Shown here in pieces: positions 9,826 to 20,022 of a DNA stretch of 64,000 bases. Source of the stretch: Margaritifera margaritifera (lineage: Eukaryota > Mollusca > Bivalvia > Unionida > Margaritiferidae); the NCBI GenBank assembly GCA_029931535.1, contig JAQPZY010001295.1, positions 1,736,001 through 1,800,000 on the forward strand, given 5' to 3'. Both the position numbers and the translations under genes were made by a program. Numbering within the stretch: the stretch's first letter is position 1; each line of letters starts with the position of its first letter. The notes below the pieces were generated by a model. It was not told where the DNA came from and searched no databases. It saw only the letters and a program-made list of their open reading frames with translations.

Positions 9826-10648
9826 ATGCCAAGACCATTGTTTTCACTTGTGGAAAGTATTCCGTGGAAGGAAGTCAACGATAGTGTTCAGACATTAGGG
9901 GATTATAGACACCTGATACAGGAACTGTTTCCATTTAATTTTGGACGCTATGCGGTGTGTGATCACTTTTCTTGGATTTCGTTTCCCAGGACATTCTTTG
10001 TGGACTATTTTGGAGGAACAGTGTTTGCTGTGGATTATTTTGATGAACGGTACATGCAACAACAAAAAAGCATGACCATTCACGCTTTATCGGCACACGA
10101 AAGACAAATTGTGCTCAAAGTGTTTAGAATTGTGATGAACAGTTGTGTACCTCCGTGTGAAGAAGACATTTGTCAAACTTTATCTTCACTTCACACGTTT
10201 CAAGCAGTGTGCATCGCTATTTGGTTACACCAACAACTTTACGATTGGAAAGATGTACGTGACTGGAAAAGTGTTGGTTTCGATGCTTGGCTACAAGAAG
10301 TGGCACACTTTGCCAAGGACCTTGCGCGTCACTAATTCTCCAAGACAAAAAGTGAACTTGGAACCCAAGTTAACCATGACACTCGAGCCTCAAGAAGAAG
10401 AAAACACCGTCATACCCGTAGAAACACCTGAGGAACACACAACCTTTCCGTCATAGACATTCCATTCTTCCACAACAGAGACAAGAATACCAGTGCGTGT
10501 ACACCAATTTCGTGGCACACACCTCAATCGGGACTATTGTTGTCATACATTGACTTGTTTATACAGAACTTTGATTGTTTTAGAGGTTGCCTTATTGTTG
10601 TACCTCACCATTTTTTCTGTAAGCATTTTCGTGCTTCATGACCTGTAA
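9826..10648 (+). pseudogene. Bcl-2-like protein, unit 3
   Basis: The N-terminal 169-codon frame is open to 10335 and carries the NFGR and DWKSVGFDAW motifs. The conserved second frame (open 10145-10456) then reads to a stop near 10454. The hydrophobic tail segment beyond it ends at 10648. As in unit 1, head and tail are in different frames. Confidence 0.4.
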
Positions 10649-10743
10649 ATGTGTTATTGTTTTTTTAAAACATTAAGCGTGTATGAAACGCATAAAATGT
10701 CTTGTGTCTTTCGTGTTCTTCTCAAATTCTCCCTACCTCAGTC

Positions 10744-11447
10744 ATGGCTGCATCTTCCTCTGCCTCTTCTGCCTCTTCTTCTGTGGTCAAAGGGATTGAC
10801 GAAACGTTAGATCGTCAAAGTTGGGAAGCTTTGTATCTGCGCCATCCATTTAACACGTTAATTGCTGGACCCAGTGGTTCAGGCAAAACCGAATTTGTCA
10901 AACGTTTGATCGAACACGTATCGTGTGGTGTTACAAAGAGTGGCAATCGTCTTACACGTTATTTCGTGGACGTTAAGGAGAAGCTATTTCGTTTGTCGAA
11001 GGCATTCCTCGCGAAGACGATGGGATCGTGTCTGATTTGAGTCAAACACATCTGGTCATCATCGACGACATGTTAGGAGAAGACGAAGAAGAAATTAAAC
11101 TTTGGTTTACACGAAAAGGTCATCATCGTAATGCCAGCATCTTTTACATTACTAAAAATGTATTTCAACAAAGTAAAGACCATCGTACCATCAGTCTCAA
11201 CGCCCATTGCGTGGTCTTGTTTAAATACCCCAGAGACAAATCTCATGTGCAAGTGTTAGCCAAACAGTTAGGCACTCCTTGGATAAATTTTGCGTACGAC
11301 GATGACACTCAAACACCTCGTGCGAATTAACTCATCGATTTAAAACCTACCACTCCTGATTATTTGAGATTTCGTACCCAATTGTTTCACCATTGGTGTC
11401 AAGAAGGAGGCCCAGTCATTTACACGGCCCCTTCAGCCACTCTCTGA
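10744..11447 (+). pseudogene. ATP: Polinton packaging ATPase, unit 3, with 31-bp deletion
   Basis: Walker A is intact. A 31-bp deletion at about 10917, after the LIEH codons, shifts the frame, and the shared TAA codons are also present. Total length is 704 bp against 735 bp in units 1 and 2. Confidence 0.85.
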
Positions 11448-11503
11448 AAGAAAAAAAACTATAAAAACATCCAGCGCGTCATTTCTTTCTCACAGTCTTC
11501 GAG

Positions 11504-12238
11504 ATGACTTCAATTCAATCTCATCCTACTGCCAAACTGATTCGTGCCCAGTATGGCATCAGTCGCGAACAAAAACCCACAAGTCCGTGCCTATTTGTTA
11601 TAAGCTAGTCTCAAATACGTGTTACGATGGTTTACTTCTTCAATTGTTTCTTTAGGAGGTGTCATCATTCGTTCTCTTTTGAAATGGGATCATAATGCCC
11701 AACCCAAACCCAAAACGAAAATGAAAAGCCCTAAGAAGAAAGCCCTAAGAAGAAAGCCCCTAAGATGAATAAGAAAAGTCCTTCCAAGAAAAAACCAACC
11801 ACCACATCTGCTGCCCAAAAGAGAGCTGCTACTGCTAGGACGCGCACGTACTCCCGAAAGCCACGAGAGGCAGTGACGGTGTCTCCTTCTCCTCCGTCAA
11901 CTTCTTCTTCTTCTTCCTCGCCCTTCGTGATGATGCCTGCCAAACCTGATTTGAGATCCGTGTTTCCTAATTTGATGCAAAAATGCAAACCCATCTCGAA
12001 AGTCACCTCTCAGGGGGCATCTACTTCTGCTGCTTTAGCCACTGCGGCTGCCGCTAACAAAGTTCCCTCACCTAAAACCAAAGTCCAAGAGAGAACCGGT
12101 GTGTTACAACATTTACTGGATTTATCCACACAAGAACTGACACGATTTAGTCCGTTGAAAACACCTCAACGTCGAGTGATGCCTACCCTGAAGATGGTAC
12201 GCCGTGCTGACCATCAGTGGAGACGTGTTCCAGTATAA
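11504..12238 (+). pseudogene. Basic core protein (histone/protamine-like) of Polinton
   Basis: The start MTSIQSHPTAKLIRAQYGIS is followed by an internal deletion, then the SLLKWDHNAQ segment and a Lys/Pro/Arg-rich stretch. An open frame from 11765 (MNKKSPSKKKPTTTSA...) runs through Ser/Pro-rich and Ala-rich linkers to the end VPV. In both Polintons the SLLKWD segment and the Lys-rich segment share a frame across one codon (CAA here, TAA at 43793 in the other). I infer one DNA-condensing core protein, comparable in role to adenovirus core proteins. Its TAA stop is part of the CAGTATAAAAAA box of the next gene. Confidence 0.5.
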
Positions 12239-12241
12239 AAA
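12231..12241 (+). promoter_or_regulatory. TATA box overlapping the core-protein stop codon
   Basis: CAGTATAAAAA contains the core-protein stop TAA (12236-12238) and lies about 60 bp upstream of the next ATG at 12295. A second copy (CAGTATAAGAATAAG) occurs at 12725 before a partly duplicated gene. Confidence 0.5.
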
Positions 12242-12294
12242 AGAAGTGTGACCTCCGATGGATCTCAGTTCTATTGCTTGCTCCTGACACCTAA

Positions 12295-12714
12295 GATGGC
12301 ACCCAAAAGTGAACATTTTCTATTCGTCCCAAGAAAGGCAAAACCAAACAAGGACTTCCACCTCGTCTGGCCAAACATTGGGACGTGTTGTCCGTCCTGA
12401 CAAAATACAATCCTTCCATGCGAAAACAACTCATTCAAACAGCCCCCAAAGAAATCGTCGATACCGTGTGCGAATGTTGTTTGAATGTGTTTAAAGCAAC
12501 GATACTTTTGTCCAAGATGCAGAAACAGAAATTAGGCAAACATCGGAACGTTCTTCGCCAAATGGTCAAAAAGACAATAACTCTTAGTTAAAAGAAAAAC
12601 ATCTTGGTGCAAGGATAAGGATTTATACTTATGCTGATTGGACCGTTGTTAAAAATAGCGGCTCCTTTGTTGGGAACGATTGCTGGACCCCTTTTAGGAG
12701 GTGTCATGAGATGA
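12295..12714 (+). pseudogene. Polinton structural protein with CxCC motif and GG-rich tail
   Basis: Frames at 12385-12591 read RKQLIQTAPKEIVDTVCECC followed by LNVFKAT, QKQKLGKHRNVLRQMVKK, then a hydrophobic tail (MLIGPLLKIAAPLLGTIAGP). From memory, small Polinton/adintovirus proteins commonly show an ICECxxN region, a basic QKxKLxxH helix and a C-terminal QKGGFLxxLL tail. Several frameshifts and a TAA separate the parts. It may be a membrane-active or cementing virion protein, as an inference from the amphipathic tail. Confidence 0.55.
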
Positions 12715-12790
12715 AGAATGTTCCAGTATAAGAATAAGTGTGACCTCCGAGAGACCCCAGTTCTATTTCTTGCTCCTGACGCCAAAGAAG

Positions 12791-12979
12791 ATGACCCGAA
12801 AAAGTGCACACCATTCTTTCTTCTCGTTCCAAGAAAGGCAAAACCAAAACACCAAAATTAAGAAAAGATCGGAACGTATGTCGACCAATGACCAAAAAGA
12901 AGAAACTATCTCGCAGTCAAATAAAAAAACGCTGGTGCAACGAGGAGGATTTCTCAAGCTGTTAGGACTCTTGAGATAA
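12791..12979 (+). pseudogene. Partial duplicate of the preceding structural gene
   Basis: The upstream region with CAGTATAAGAATAAGTGTGACC and the start codon context repeat those of the gene at 12295. The reading then jumps to a short LVQRGGFLKLLGLL-like tail. The middle domain with the CxCC motif is missing. Confidence 0.5.
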
Positions 12980-13052
12980 AAGACGGGAAGAAAAAGAAGA
13001 TAAAAAAGACACCCTTCTCTGGAAAGACAACACACTTGTACATTTGGATCTT

Positions 13053-13652
13053 ATGGAAGGACGAAAACTGGCTTTAGTTCCTTACAAATTATGGATGGAA
13101 CTCCATCGTTGGTACGAACAACGGATACCTCATTTACCTCCCAATCCTAATATCAACGAGATGTCTCAGTTACAAGAAGAATTACAATCGCTCATGGATC
13201 GAAGTGATTTGTCAGAAAGATAAAAATCGCAACGGTACGGTTAACTCTTGCAACGTCTTCAACTCTTTCGCCAGAAAGCTGTAGACGAAAGAGCTGAACC
13301 CACTCTGAGAGATTTCAAAGCCATGCTGACGACATAAGAAGACGAGCACCGAGAAGTGTTTCAAACTCCGTCTGCTCTCATTACTAGCAAGATTGCAGCT
13401 GCCTTGTTGACACCCTCTCCTACACCTCATCGAGAAGAAATGAAAGCTTGGGTTAAAAAGATGATGTCCACTCCCTATTCAGCAGAAGAAAGAAAGAAAG
13501 AAAGCAAGACTGAAGTTAAAAAAGACACCAAGAAGAAACCTACCATATCACCCATTCAAAACCCACTCCTGTGGCTCGTCGGACGCGTCAAGCAACATCG
13601 TCCAAACCTCACGACACCAAAAGTTGTATCGAACAGTGGTTGACTTATTAAG
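13053..13652 (+). pseudogene. Polinton structural protein (LVP...LQRLQ family)
   Basis: It matches the intact 218-residue protein at 42070-42726. It starts MEGRKLALVPYKLW, has a PHLPPNPN linker, a MSQLQEELQSLMDRSDLSE helix, an LLQRLQLF helix, and a Lys/Glu/Thr-rich C-terminal part. Stops and frameshifts occur near 13220, 13240, 13335 and 13560. From memory, related small Polinton proteins share the pattern LVP - EM - L - LQRYL. It may bind DNA or the packaging machinery. Function is unknown. Confidence 0.55.
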
Positions 13653-13667
13653 GAGCAAAAATAATCA

Positions 13668-13712
13668 TGGAGAAACTTTTAGCAAGCATTTACTACAATC
13701 CTGGGTGTTGTA
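13668..13712 (+). pseudogene. INT: First codons of a second integrase copy
   Basis: MEKLLASIYYNP matches the integrase N-terminus at 3968 (minus strand) and at 42058. It follows the structural gene by 15 bp, as in the intact order, and then stops abruptly where unrelated AT-rich DNA begins. It marks the right edge of the Polinton fragment. Confidence 0.65.
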
Positions 13713-15191
13713 CATTATGTTTCTTTCGCGAGATATGTCCTTGGCATTCCATAGGCTAAACTGCTGTAAATATAGCGATTGTCTCGTCGTCCTTCTGTCT
13801 GTGTTGTAGTATCCCTTCACTTTAAGAACGCCGTTTAGTGTTAGTAAAATTATTGTAATGTAATGACAGCAAGGATTTTGATATAGTAATGTATAAAGAC
13901 ATTCATGGAATTAATTTCCCAGTGTGATCTTTGTTTTCCTTTATTGTGTGTGAAAGCCTTCTATGAAAAATAGGATATGCACTTATAATAAATCCCTGTT
14001 GGTCCTTGTGCATTACAATTTTGCATTAATAGTATAATAGCATACTTAGGTTAAGAAAATGTATGATGTAATACATACCAGCTAATATTCCGGTCACACA
14101 GCGATGAGTTATTTATTAAATGCTATATTTGCTTTTCTGGCATTATATCTTAGTTTGTTTCCATTCCAACTAACCAATTCACAAACAAGAAATAACATAG
14201 TTTAGCAGTTGAGAACGCTGGAATTATAAGTTACTGTTGTGTTCATTTATTTATATTTTGCGCTGACAAGGAAACCAAACATCCCGCCTTCGCCGTGCAA
14301 CTTTTCCGATTTCCCCGTTCCCCCGAGAAAAAAGGGGGAAAAAAAGTATTTACAAATTGTTAAGTGCTACAGTATTCTCAATTACTAATCTACTGGAATA
14401 TTGTGTCTGTAGCATCAGGTGAAGGTCAATTTTAAATCGAAGCTTTTATTAGGGATGTAAAATGTTATGATTGGACAATCGTTTCAGATTGCAAGAAGCC
14501 TGCGATCACATGAAATATTCAAGGTGAATCATACTATTGGTTCATTTGCATAGCACCCCTTTACCATTGTGATAGGGGATTTATATGTGAATCGGCTCGG
14601 CTTGTGAGAAAACGGCAAGCCGCGTGAAATAGAAACCTAAAGCTATATTCTAGAGAAACGTGTGGTCATATTTTCATTACAGGAAGATCACCGTCTTTAT
14701 ATATATTAAGATAGAATGAAACCCTCTAGTGATAGCGACTGCAATCTATTGATACTACGTTTATAAAAGGCTACCGATAACCAACTCTCACGCGACTGAC
14801 AACATCCCTTCGCTCGGTCAAACTGTGAATCAGAAGTATTATTTCCCCATTAATGGCTGTCAACATATTCTGCTAAGACTCTTATGTAATAAAACTTCGA
14901 CGCCAACCCCTCCTTTATTCCACACATGGCTCTTCTGCCATTTATTTTATCTCCGGATCCAGAGCTTTTTTCAAAAAGATTAGCAAGTATGTCGATTATT
15001 ATAGATGCAACTGAAGACATGTTTTTCATATTTCTTATGTACCACTACCACTGATGTTTGAAATGACAAGATGAAGGACTAAAGAGATAAATAGAGACAT
15101 GGAAAACCCAAAATAACTTGTACATTTTGATTATATACACCTACATATATATTCTTTTCCACCTTAAAATAGAACGGAAACATACGAATAG
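13713..15191. other. AT-rich non-coding sequence between Polinton fragment and host exon
   Basis: No convincing gene. A 40-codon ORF from the ATG at 14927 has no family resemblance. Probably intron or intergenic DNA. Confidence 0.5.
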
Positions 15192-15335
15192 GAGACAGAA
15201 ATTACGATCTTTGCCCAGCGGAGACTGACGTCAAATCAAGAAACGTATTGGATGTTCCAGATCTTCTTGGCACACGATATGTTTTACATGACCAAGCAAA
15301 TATCCAAAGAGATATTTCAACCGACAAAATGACAG
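15192..15335 (+). CDS. Host metalloprotease exon: end of prodomain
   Basis: The exon lies between an AG at 15190-15191 and a GT at 15336-15337. It encodes a Tyr-Asp-Leu-Cys-Pro-rich segment, then LDVPDLLGTRYVLHDQANIQ. This resembles the prodomain/catalytic boundary of invertebrate M12B proteases, where a PxLxGxxYVL motif is common. It ends in phase 1 (G), which joins correctly with AT of the next exon to make Asp. Confidence 0.55.
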
Positions 15336-16266
15336 GTTTGTAATCGTTTAATTGTATTTGTAGCATTAAATATGCTGAGAAATTCTTTGTATTGTTATTT
15401 TTTTTATTGATGGTGAAATTTATTGCTGAGCACAATTACAATAATACATGGATGAAGCATGGCGTAACATTTCATTTTTTTTCGATATCGTTTATCTGTT
15501 GTAATTCCAATTATATAATAATTACTATATTTATTATTGTATCAACTACAGTATAATGACATTTTTGATTTAAAGAAAAACGAGATCAGAAGAAAGTAAG
15601 GACACATCACTGTGCTTATACTTTAGTTTCTCTCACGAAGGACTTATGTTTAAATCCCTACTTGGTTTTGTTTTATTTGAAAATAGAGGAAAGTTACGAA
15701 ATACAGGAAAACCAAACTCAACTTACCTTATGATCCTTGCACGTGATAAAGAATATCTCATCTTGCAGATGCAGCAAACGTCAATGAGAAAAACGTAGAA
15801 CTTGAACGTATAGATATTCTCCGACGTTCCCCACATGCACAAGACAATCGACACCATTTTCTTCCCAAGAACTCCACGTTATCATCCAGAAATGTAACAG
15901 GTTTACATAATAGAGGGAAAACAGGTGAGAACAGTTATAGTAAAACAAACAAAGAGGATGGTACGATATTATCACATATGAGGATGGTAAGATACCCCCA
16001 GATGAGAATGGTAAATCTGTCACAATTCAATTCAGTTCTTTTATATTATATCCATTTAATGTTCATAAGCATTTTATTCTCACAGAGAATATACCATAGT
16101 ATGGAAGCATTTATAATCTTACATGGAAACTATTGTGAACACAAAACTTACATCAATGCGTCAGAGATTAGAAACACAAAAGAGATACACATTTTTATTA
16201 ATCATAATTATTAAAGGCTGAAACTATCCAAAATGAATGTTTTCTCATTTCAAGTTCAATCCACAG
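15336..16266 (+). other. Host intron
   Basis: AT-rich sequence between two exons in matching phase (1). No other gene seen. Confidence 0.5.
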
Positions 16267-16339
16267 ATAAAAAGGACAATGTAAAGGAAATCTACTGGGT
16301 TGAGGTCGCCGTACTGATAGATTCAACAATATGGGACTT
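16267..16339 (+). CDS. Host metalloprotease exon: first strand of catalytic domain
   Basis: Flanked by CACAG at 16262-16266 and GTAAGT at 16340. It encodes [20 protein letters not shown] then TIWDL. The VEVAVLID segment is the typical first beta-strand of reprolysin (M12B) domains. Phase 1 in and phase 2 out both fit the neighbours. Confidence 0.7.
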
Positions 16340-16415
16340 GTAAGTGTTCTCTTTGCATAAAAAACACAAATGTCTGTCTATATATCAATAATTTCTTTGC
16401 ATTAACAAATACGTA

Positions 16416-16562
<147 letters not shown>

Positions 16563-16994
16563 ACATCCTTCGTTGGCCTGAATATGAATTAGTTGATCGC
16601 TTGGGTTTAATGTTCGAGTATCTGTTTATATGCGCATACAGCATGAGATGATATTTCTGGCCTATCTTATTTTGGCAAATTTCTGCTTCTGGAAACCTAA
16701 AGTGCTTTTTTTTTCAAATTCAAAATGCAATTGGCATATGTGATAATTAAATTCCTATATATTCTTGAGTTTTAAATTCTTGCGGATCCGATTCGCGTAG
16801 CAAATGTAATGAAAGTTGCAAACAAGACGCAGACAAAATGCATCTCAATCATGCATTATGCGAGTAAATTGCTACAGTTATTTATTTCTGCGAAAGGAAA
16901 CATTTAGCATATTCATATCTGCGTATTTTACGTCTCTTTAGTCGAAACAGAGAAACATATACATGCGCACACACATGCTTCCACGCACACATGG

Positions 16995-17075
<81 letters not shown>
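16995..17075. repeat. (AT)n microsatellite
   Basis: About 80 bp of AT dinucleotides ending 17 bp before the acceptor of the next exon. Confidence 0.97.
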
Positions 17076-17078
<3 letters not shown>

Positions 17079-17092
17079 ATCTCTACCTACAG

Positions 17093-17186
17093 GTATTTAT
17101 CGTTGATATAAACACATGATGTCCAAGAAAAGGATGCTGTAGCGAAAAGAATGATAAGAGAAGCTTACTCACACATTATAAATGGT
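17093..17186 (+). CDS. Host metalloprotease exon with in-frame TAA
   Basis: Acceptor CTCTACCTACAG, donor GTAAGT at 17187. In phase it encodes YLSLI, a stop (TAA 17109-17111), then THDVQEKDAVAKRMIREAYS and HIING. The second half is a clear M12B helix (residues like RxxYSHIING before a VNLRY strand). The stop is either a real inactivating change, an assembly error, or evidence for a different acceptor. Both flanking phases fit the exon as drawn. Confidence 0.65.
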
Positions 17187-17429
17187 GTAAGTAATGAATA
17201 CGTGACCATGGAACACATTAACATTTCCTTAATTTACATACTTGCAAAGGGACGATGCGTATTCCAGCAGGACGTACAAAATCACTTTTTTGATCGCCTG
17301 AGCAGGAAAGACTTTCGTGTTACTTTAATGCCACTCACCTGATTTAATTTCTTCAAAAATAGTCTGCAAATTGGTTTTACTGTAATTTTTGTACATGTAA
17401 TTGCAATGAAACTTGCCTTAATGGACCCC

Positions 17430-17600
17430 TCTGTAACCCGGTCGCCTCTGTAACCTTGTCTCCCCTGTAAATAGGTCTCCTTTGTAGCCCGGCCATGTCT
17501 GTAAACATGTTTCCTCTATAACCCGGCCTCCTATGTAACCCGTCCTCCTCTATAACCCGTCCTCCTCTGTAAACAGGGCCCTATGTAACAGTTGGGACAA
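17430..17600. repeat. Degenerate ~22-bp tandem repeat
   Basis: Units like CTCTGTAACCCGGTC recur about eight times with variation. Confidence 0.6.
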
Positions 17601-17956
17601 AAAAGTTCCAATGAGGCAGATAAATACTAAGCAGATCTTTATATACTGGCCACCTCTATAAAGCGGCCAAAATGATTATATTAATAGTGTCCGATTTAGG
17701 GAATTTTAATCTTTTCTTTAAATTGAACAATCCCATTAATGTTGATAATTATTTTTCTTCCTTCCCCTATCTGATTGTAAAGGAGGTAACATGTTTAATT
17801 TTTGTTTGTTTTTATGTTATAAATACATCATGTTATGATTGTACGTCCTCTGTGAAAAATAGGAAAAAAATAACAAACATTATTTTGTACGTTTTCATAT
17901 CAGAATCGTAAATTGTAATCACTCTTATATACACTTTGTTTTATATTTTGTCATAG

Positions 17957-18034
17957 GTAAACCTGCGCTACAATGAAATAGAAGATAATAGCATAGAAAT
18001 CAGTGTCACCCTTAGTCAATTTTACATTTTTCAG
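17957..18034 (+). CDS. Host metalloprotease exon: VNLRY strand
   Basis: Acceptor TTTTGTCATAG, donor GTAAGA at 18035. The exon is 26 codons in phase 0: VNLRYNEIEDNSIEISVTLS then QFYIFQ. This continues HIING from the preceding exon and matches the second strand region of ADAM/ADAMTS catalytic domains. Confidence 0.72.
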
Positions 18035-18129
18035 GTAAGAAATGTTTAGAACTCGGGATTCCTGCACGTCTTTGAAAGATTGCAGCATAGTGTGCATTTT
18101 GTTTGTGAAGACATGATTTAATCTAAATC

Positions 18130-18344
18130 CACCATAACAACAACTGTAACAATCTAATTAACAGTATAAATTATAGAGGGATGGGGAATGAGAGGTAATG
18201 ATGATTGCAACAATCTAATGTGCAGTCTAAATTAGGGAGGGAGGGTAATGAGAGGTAATGATGATTATAACAATCTAATTTACAGTCTAAGTCGGAATGG
18301 GGGTGATGATGATTGTAACAATCTAATTTACTGTCCAAGTTGGG
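18130..18344. repeat. Minisatellite, left part (split by Gypsy insertion)
   Basis: Units contain GATTGTAACAATCTAATTTA followed by CAGTCTAA and a G-rich spacer. The array resumes at 25520 after the retrotransposon. Confidence 0.9.
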
Positions 18345-19898
18345 TGTCACAGGATGAAGCCGGGTTGGGACTGGATTAGTGAAGACACCGAAAGCAACTG
18401 CGTTAATAAGATGTTTATTTATAAACGCAATTTAAAGATGAACAAATCTGACACCATTATAACAAAAAGATAAGGAAAATTATAAAGTTCCTAACATGGA
18501 ACTATCAACAACAAGGAACGCAACGAGAAAAATCAAAGATGGATTTAACAAATGGAATTTTAAACAAACGTGAATAGCATCCTATCACAAATCGACAAAT
18601 AAGAGTATATGATTTACACCCCAATATAAACAAGGTCTTATTAAGTACCAAGGGTGACCAAAGCATGTGATTTATGCACTTATCAATAGAATACTCATTT
18701 ATCCATCAATCTGTTAACTCGTCAATTTATCAATTTAACAAGCGATGTTGGAATATGAATTTATGAATCCGTCGTTCATATAACGATATTGAAATGGGGA
18801 TGTATGAAATTATGAATATGTCGTTCATATAACGATATTGAAATGGGGATGTATGAAATTATGAATCTATCACACATATAGCGATATTGAAATGGGAATG
18901 AATGTAATTTTGCACAGATAGCAATATTGAGATAACAATCAAATGGAACACGCAATAAATATAACTATCGTGGCGTCCGTTTGACTACCAAGATGTATCT
19001 ACGGTTCCACCCGCTCTAGTCCATGGTCAAGGAGCCACCACGCATGGTCCACCCCTCCCGGTCTGTTGAAGGATCCCTCGAGAGCCTTCACATTAACACA
19101 GACCCGTTGATCGAGAAGCCTTGGTCCCTCGCATCGAGAAAAACCAGTACACTCTTCCGAAACAACGACACCAGACACAGCGTACACGTCACACGAAACC
19201 ACGCAGAGTTCTGTGACTTCACACACCACCAAACCATACATATGGAACAGCTAAAAGTATAACAACTAAACCGTGTAGTACATATGACACGGTTAGTACT
19301 TTTGTATTGATATATGTTGCGCATGCGCGCACATGAATTACGCCTCGTTACACATTACATTAATCATTCAATGCATGCCGCGTATAATTAAATAAAACCC
19401 GTCTGTTCAGTTACAACAAATAGCTAACTTGAACCAGCCTATAGGATTTCTAATATCATGGCGTTGTATGACCTAGGTATTGACTCTCTGTAGAATTTAG
19501 AATAAATTCTAAAGCATCTAATATATGAAACAATCATGTCATCTAAAACGAATAGTGATAAAAAATGCAATCTTAAATTTCACATACCTCTACAGCTGAA
19601 GTTTTGCTCCCGTAAAGAGGTAAGCTTTCTGACAAGACTCATCGTAGTGTAATTTGTTTATAGAGAATTCGCTCTATATGTACTCTAGCTGTGACAGATA
19701 TGCGCAGCAGCTAGGCACGTGAGTTTTCACTGCAGGCAATTCGCACGTGCAGCATGGGGTGAATCGCGCTCAGTATTTCAAAATAACTAGAGCCGAAAAA
19801 AATAAACAACCCCCGAGTAACGCTTTAGTCGGAAACGAAACCCGAATACATTTTTGATCACATATACATATTGATATAAACCATACAATTCCGTGACA
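18345..19898 (-). repeat. Gypsy LTR (3' LTR of the minus-strand element)
   Basis: Identical to 23966-25519 except for two differences noticed by eye. It contains about three ~45-bp subrepeats (CGTTCATATAACGATATTGA units) near 18770-18920. Confidence 0.95.
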
Positions 19899-19912
19899 AT
19901 ACCTCCCCCCTT
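19899..19912 (-). other. Polypurine tract
   Basis: On the minus strand AAGGGGGGAGGTAT lies directly before the 3' LTR start TGTCACGG, the expected plus-strand primer site. Confidence 0.8.
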
Positions 19913-20022
19913 AAAAAAAAAGTGGAAGCAATTTTAGAAAATCACGGAATTTTGCAAAAATACAAACTGAAACGTATTATTTATATTACCAGAATATCAT
20001 GGTAGGAAAAAAAAACTGCAAA

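Larger units (their letters stand above)
4589..11690 (+). repeat. Tandem triplication of a 2383-bp Polinton segment
   Basis: Three head-to-tail units start at about 4589, 6953 and 9336. Corresponding codons are offset by 2382-2383 bp. Each unit runs from inside the BIR domain through the LPxELR gene, the Bcl-2-like gene and the ATPase to the first part of the core-protein gene. The junction fuses a core-protein segment (SLLKWD) to the BIR domain, giving a new ORF start (MLRWFTSS) in units 2 and 3. Unit 3 has an extra 31-bp deletion in the ATPase. Units are nearly identical by eye. The two ATPase stop codons are shared, so amplification happened after inactivation. Confidence 0.92.
1..13712. 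mobile_element. Rearranged Polinton/Maverick (adintovirus-like) fragment
   Basis: This block carries Polinton hallmark genes: double-jelly-roll capsid protein, penton-like minor capsid protein, chromodomain integrase, A32/FtsK-like packaging ATPase and small basic structural proteins. Capsid to integrase (1-3999) reads on the minus strand, while BIR to structural genes (4185-13652) reads on the plus strand. In the second Polinton at 32148-53966 the same genes are all collinear on one strand, so this copy is inverted internally. A few codons of the integrase 5' end reappear at 13668-13712. All large genes are broken. The left end runs off the window and no terminal inverted repeat is seen. Confidence 0.88.

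Noticed and set aside
14927..15055. Small ORF MALLPFILSPDPELF... as host signal-peptide exon
   Set aside because: No typical signal peptide, no family match, and no splice donor in a suitable phase that I could identify.
18999..19324. ORFs of about 80 codons inside both Gypsy LTRs (also 24620-24945)
   Set aside because: They are duplicated only because the LTRs are duplicated, overlap on both strands and resemble no protein.
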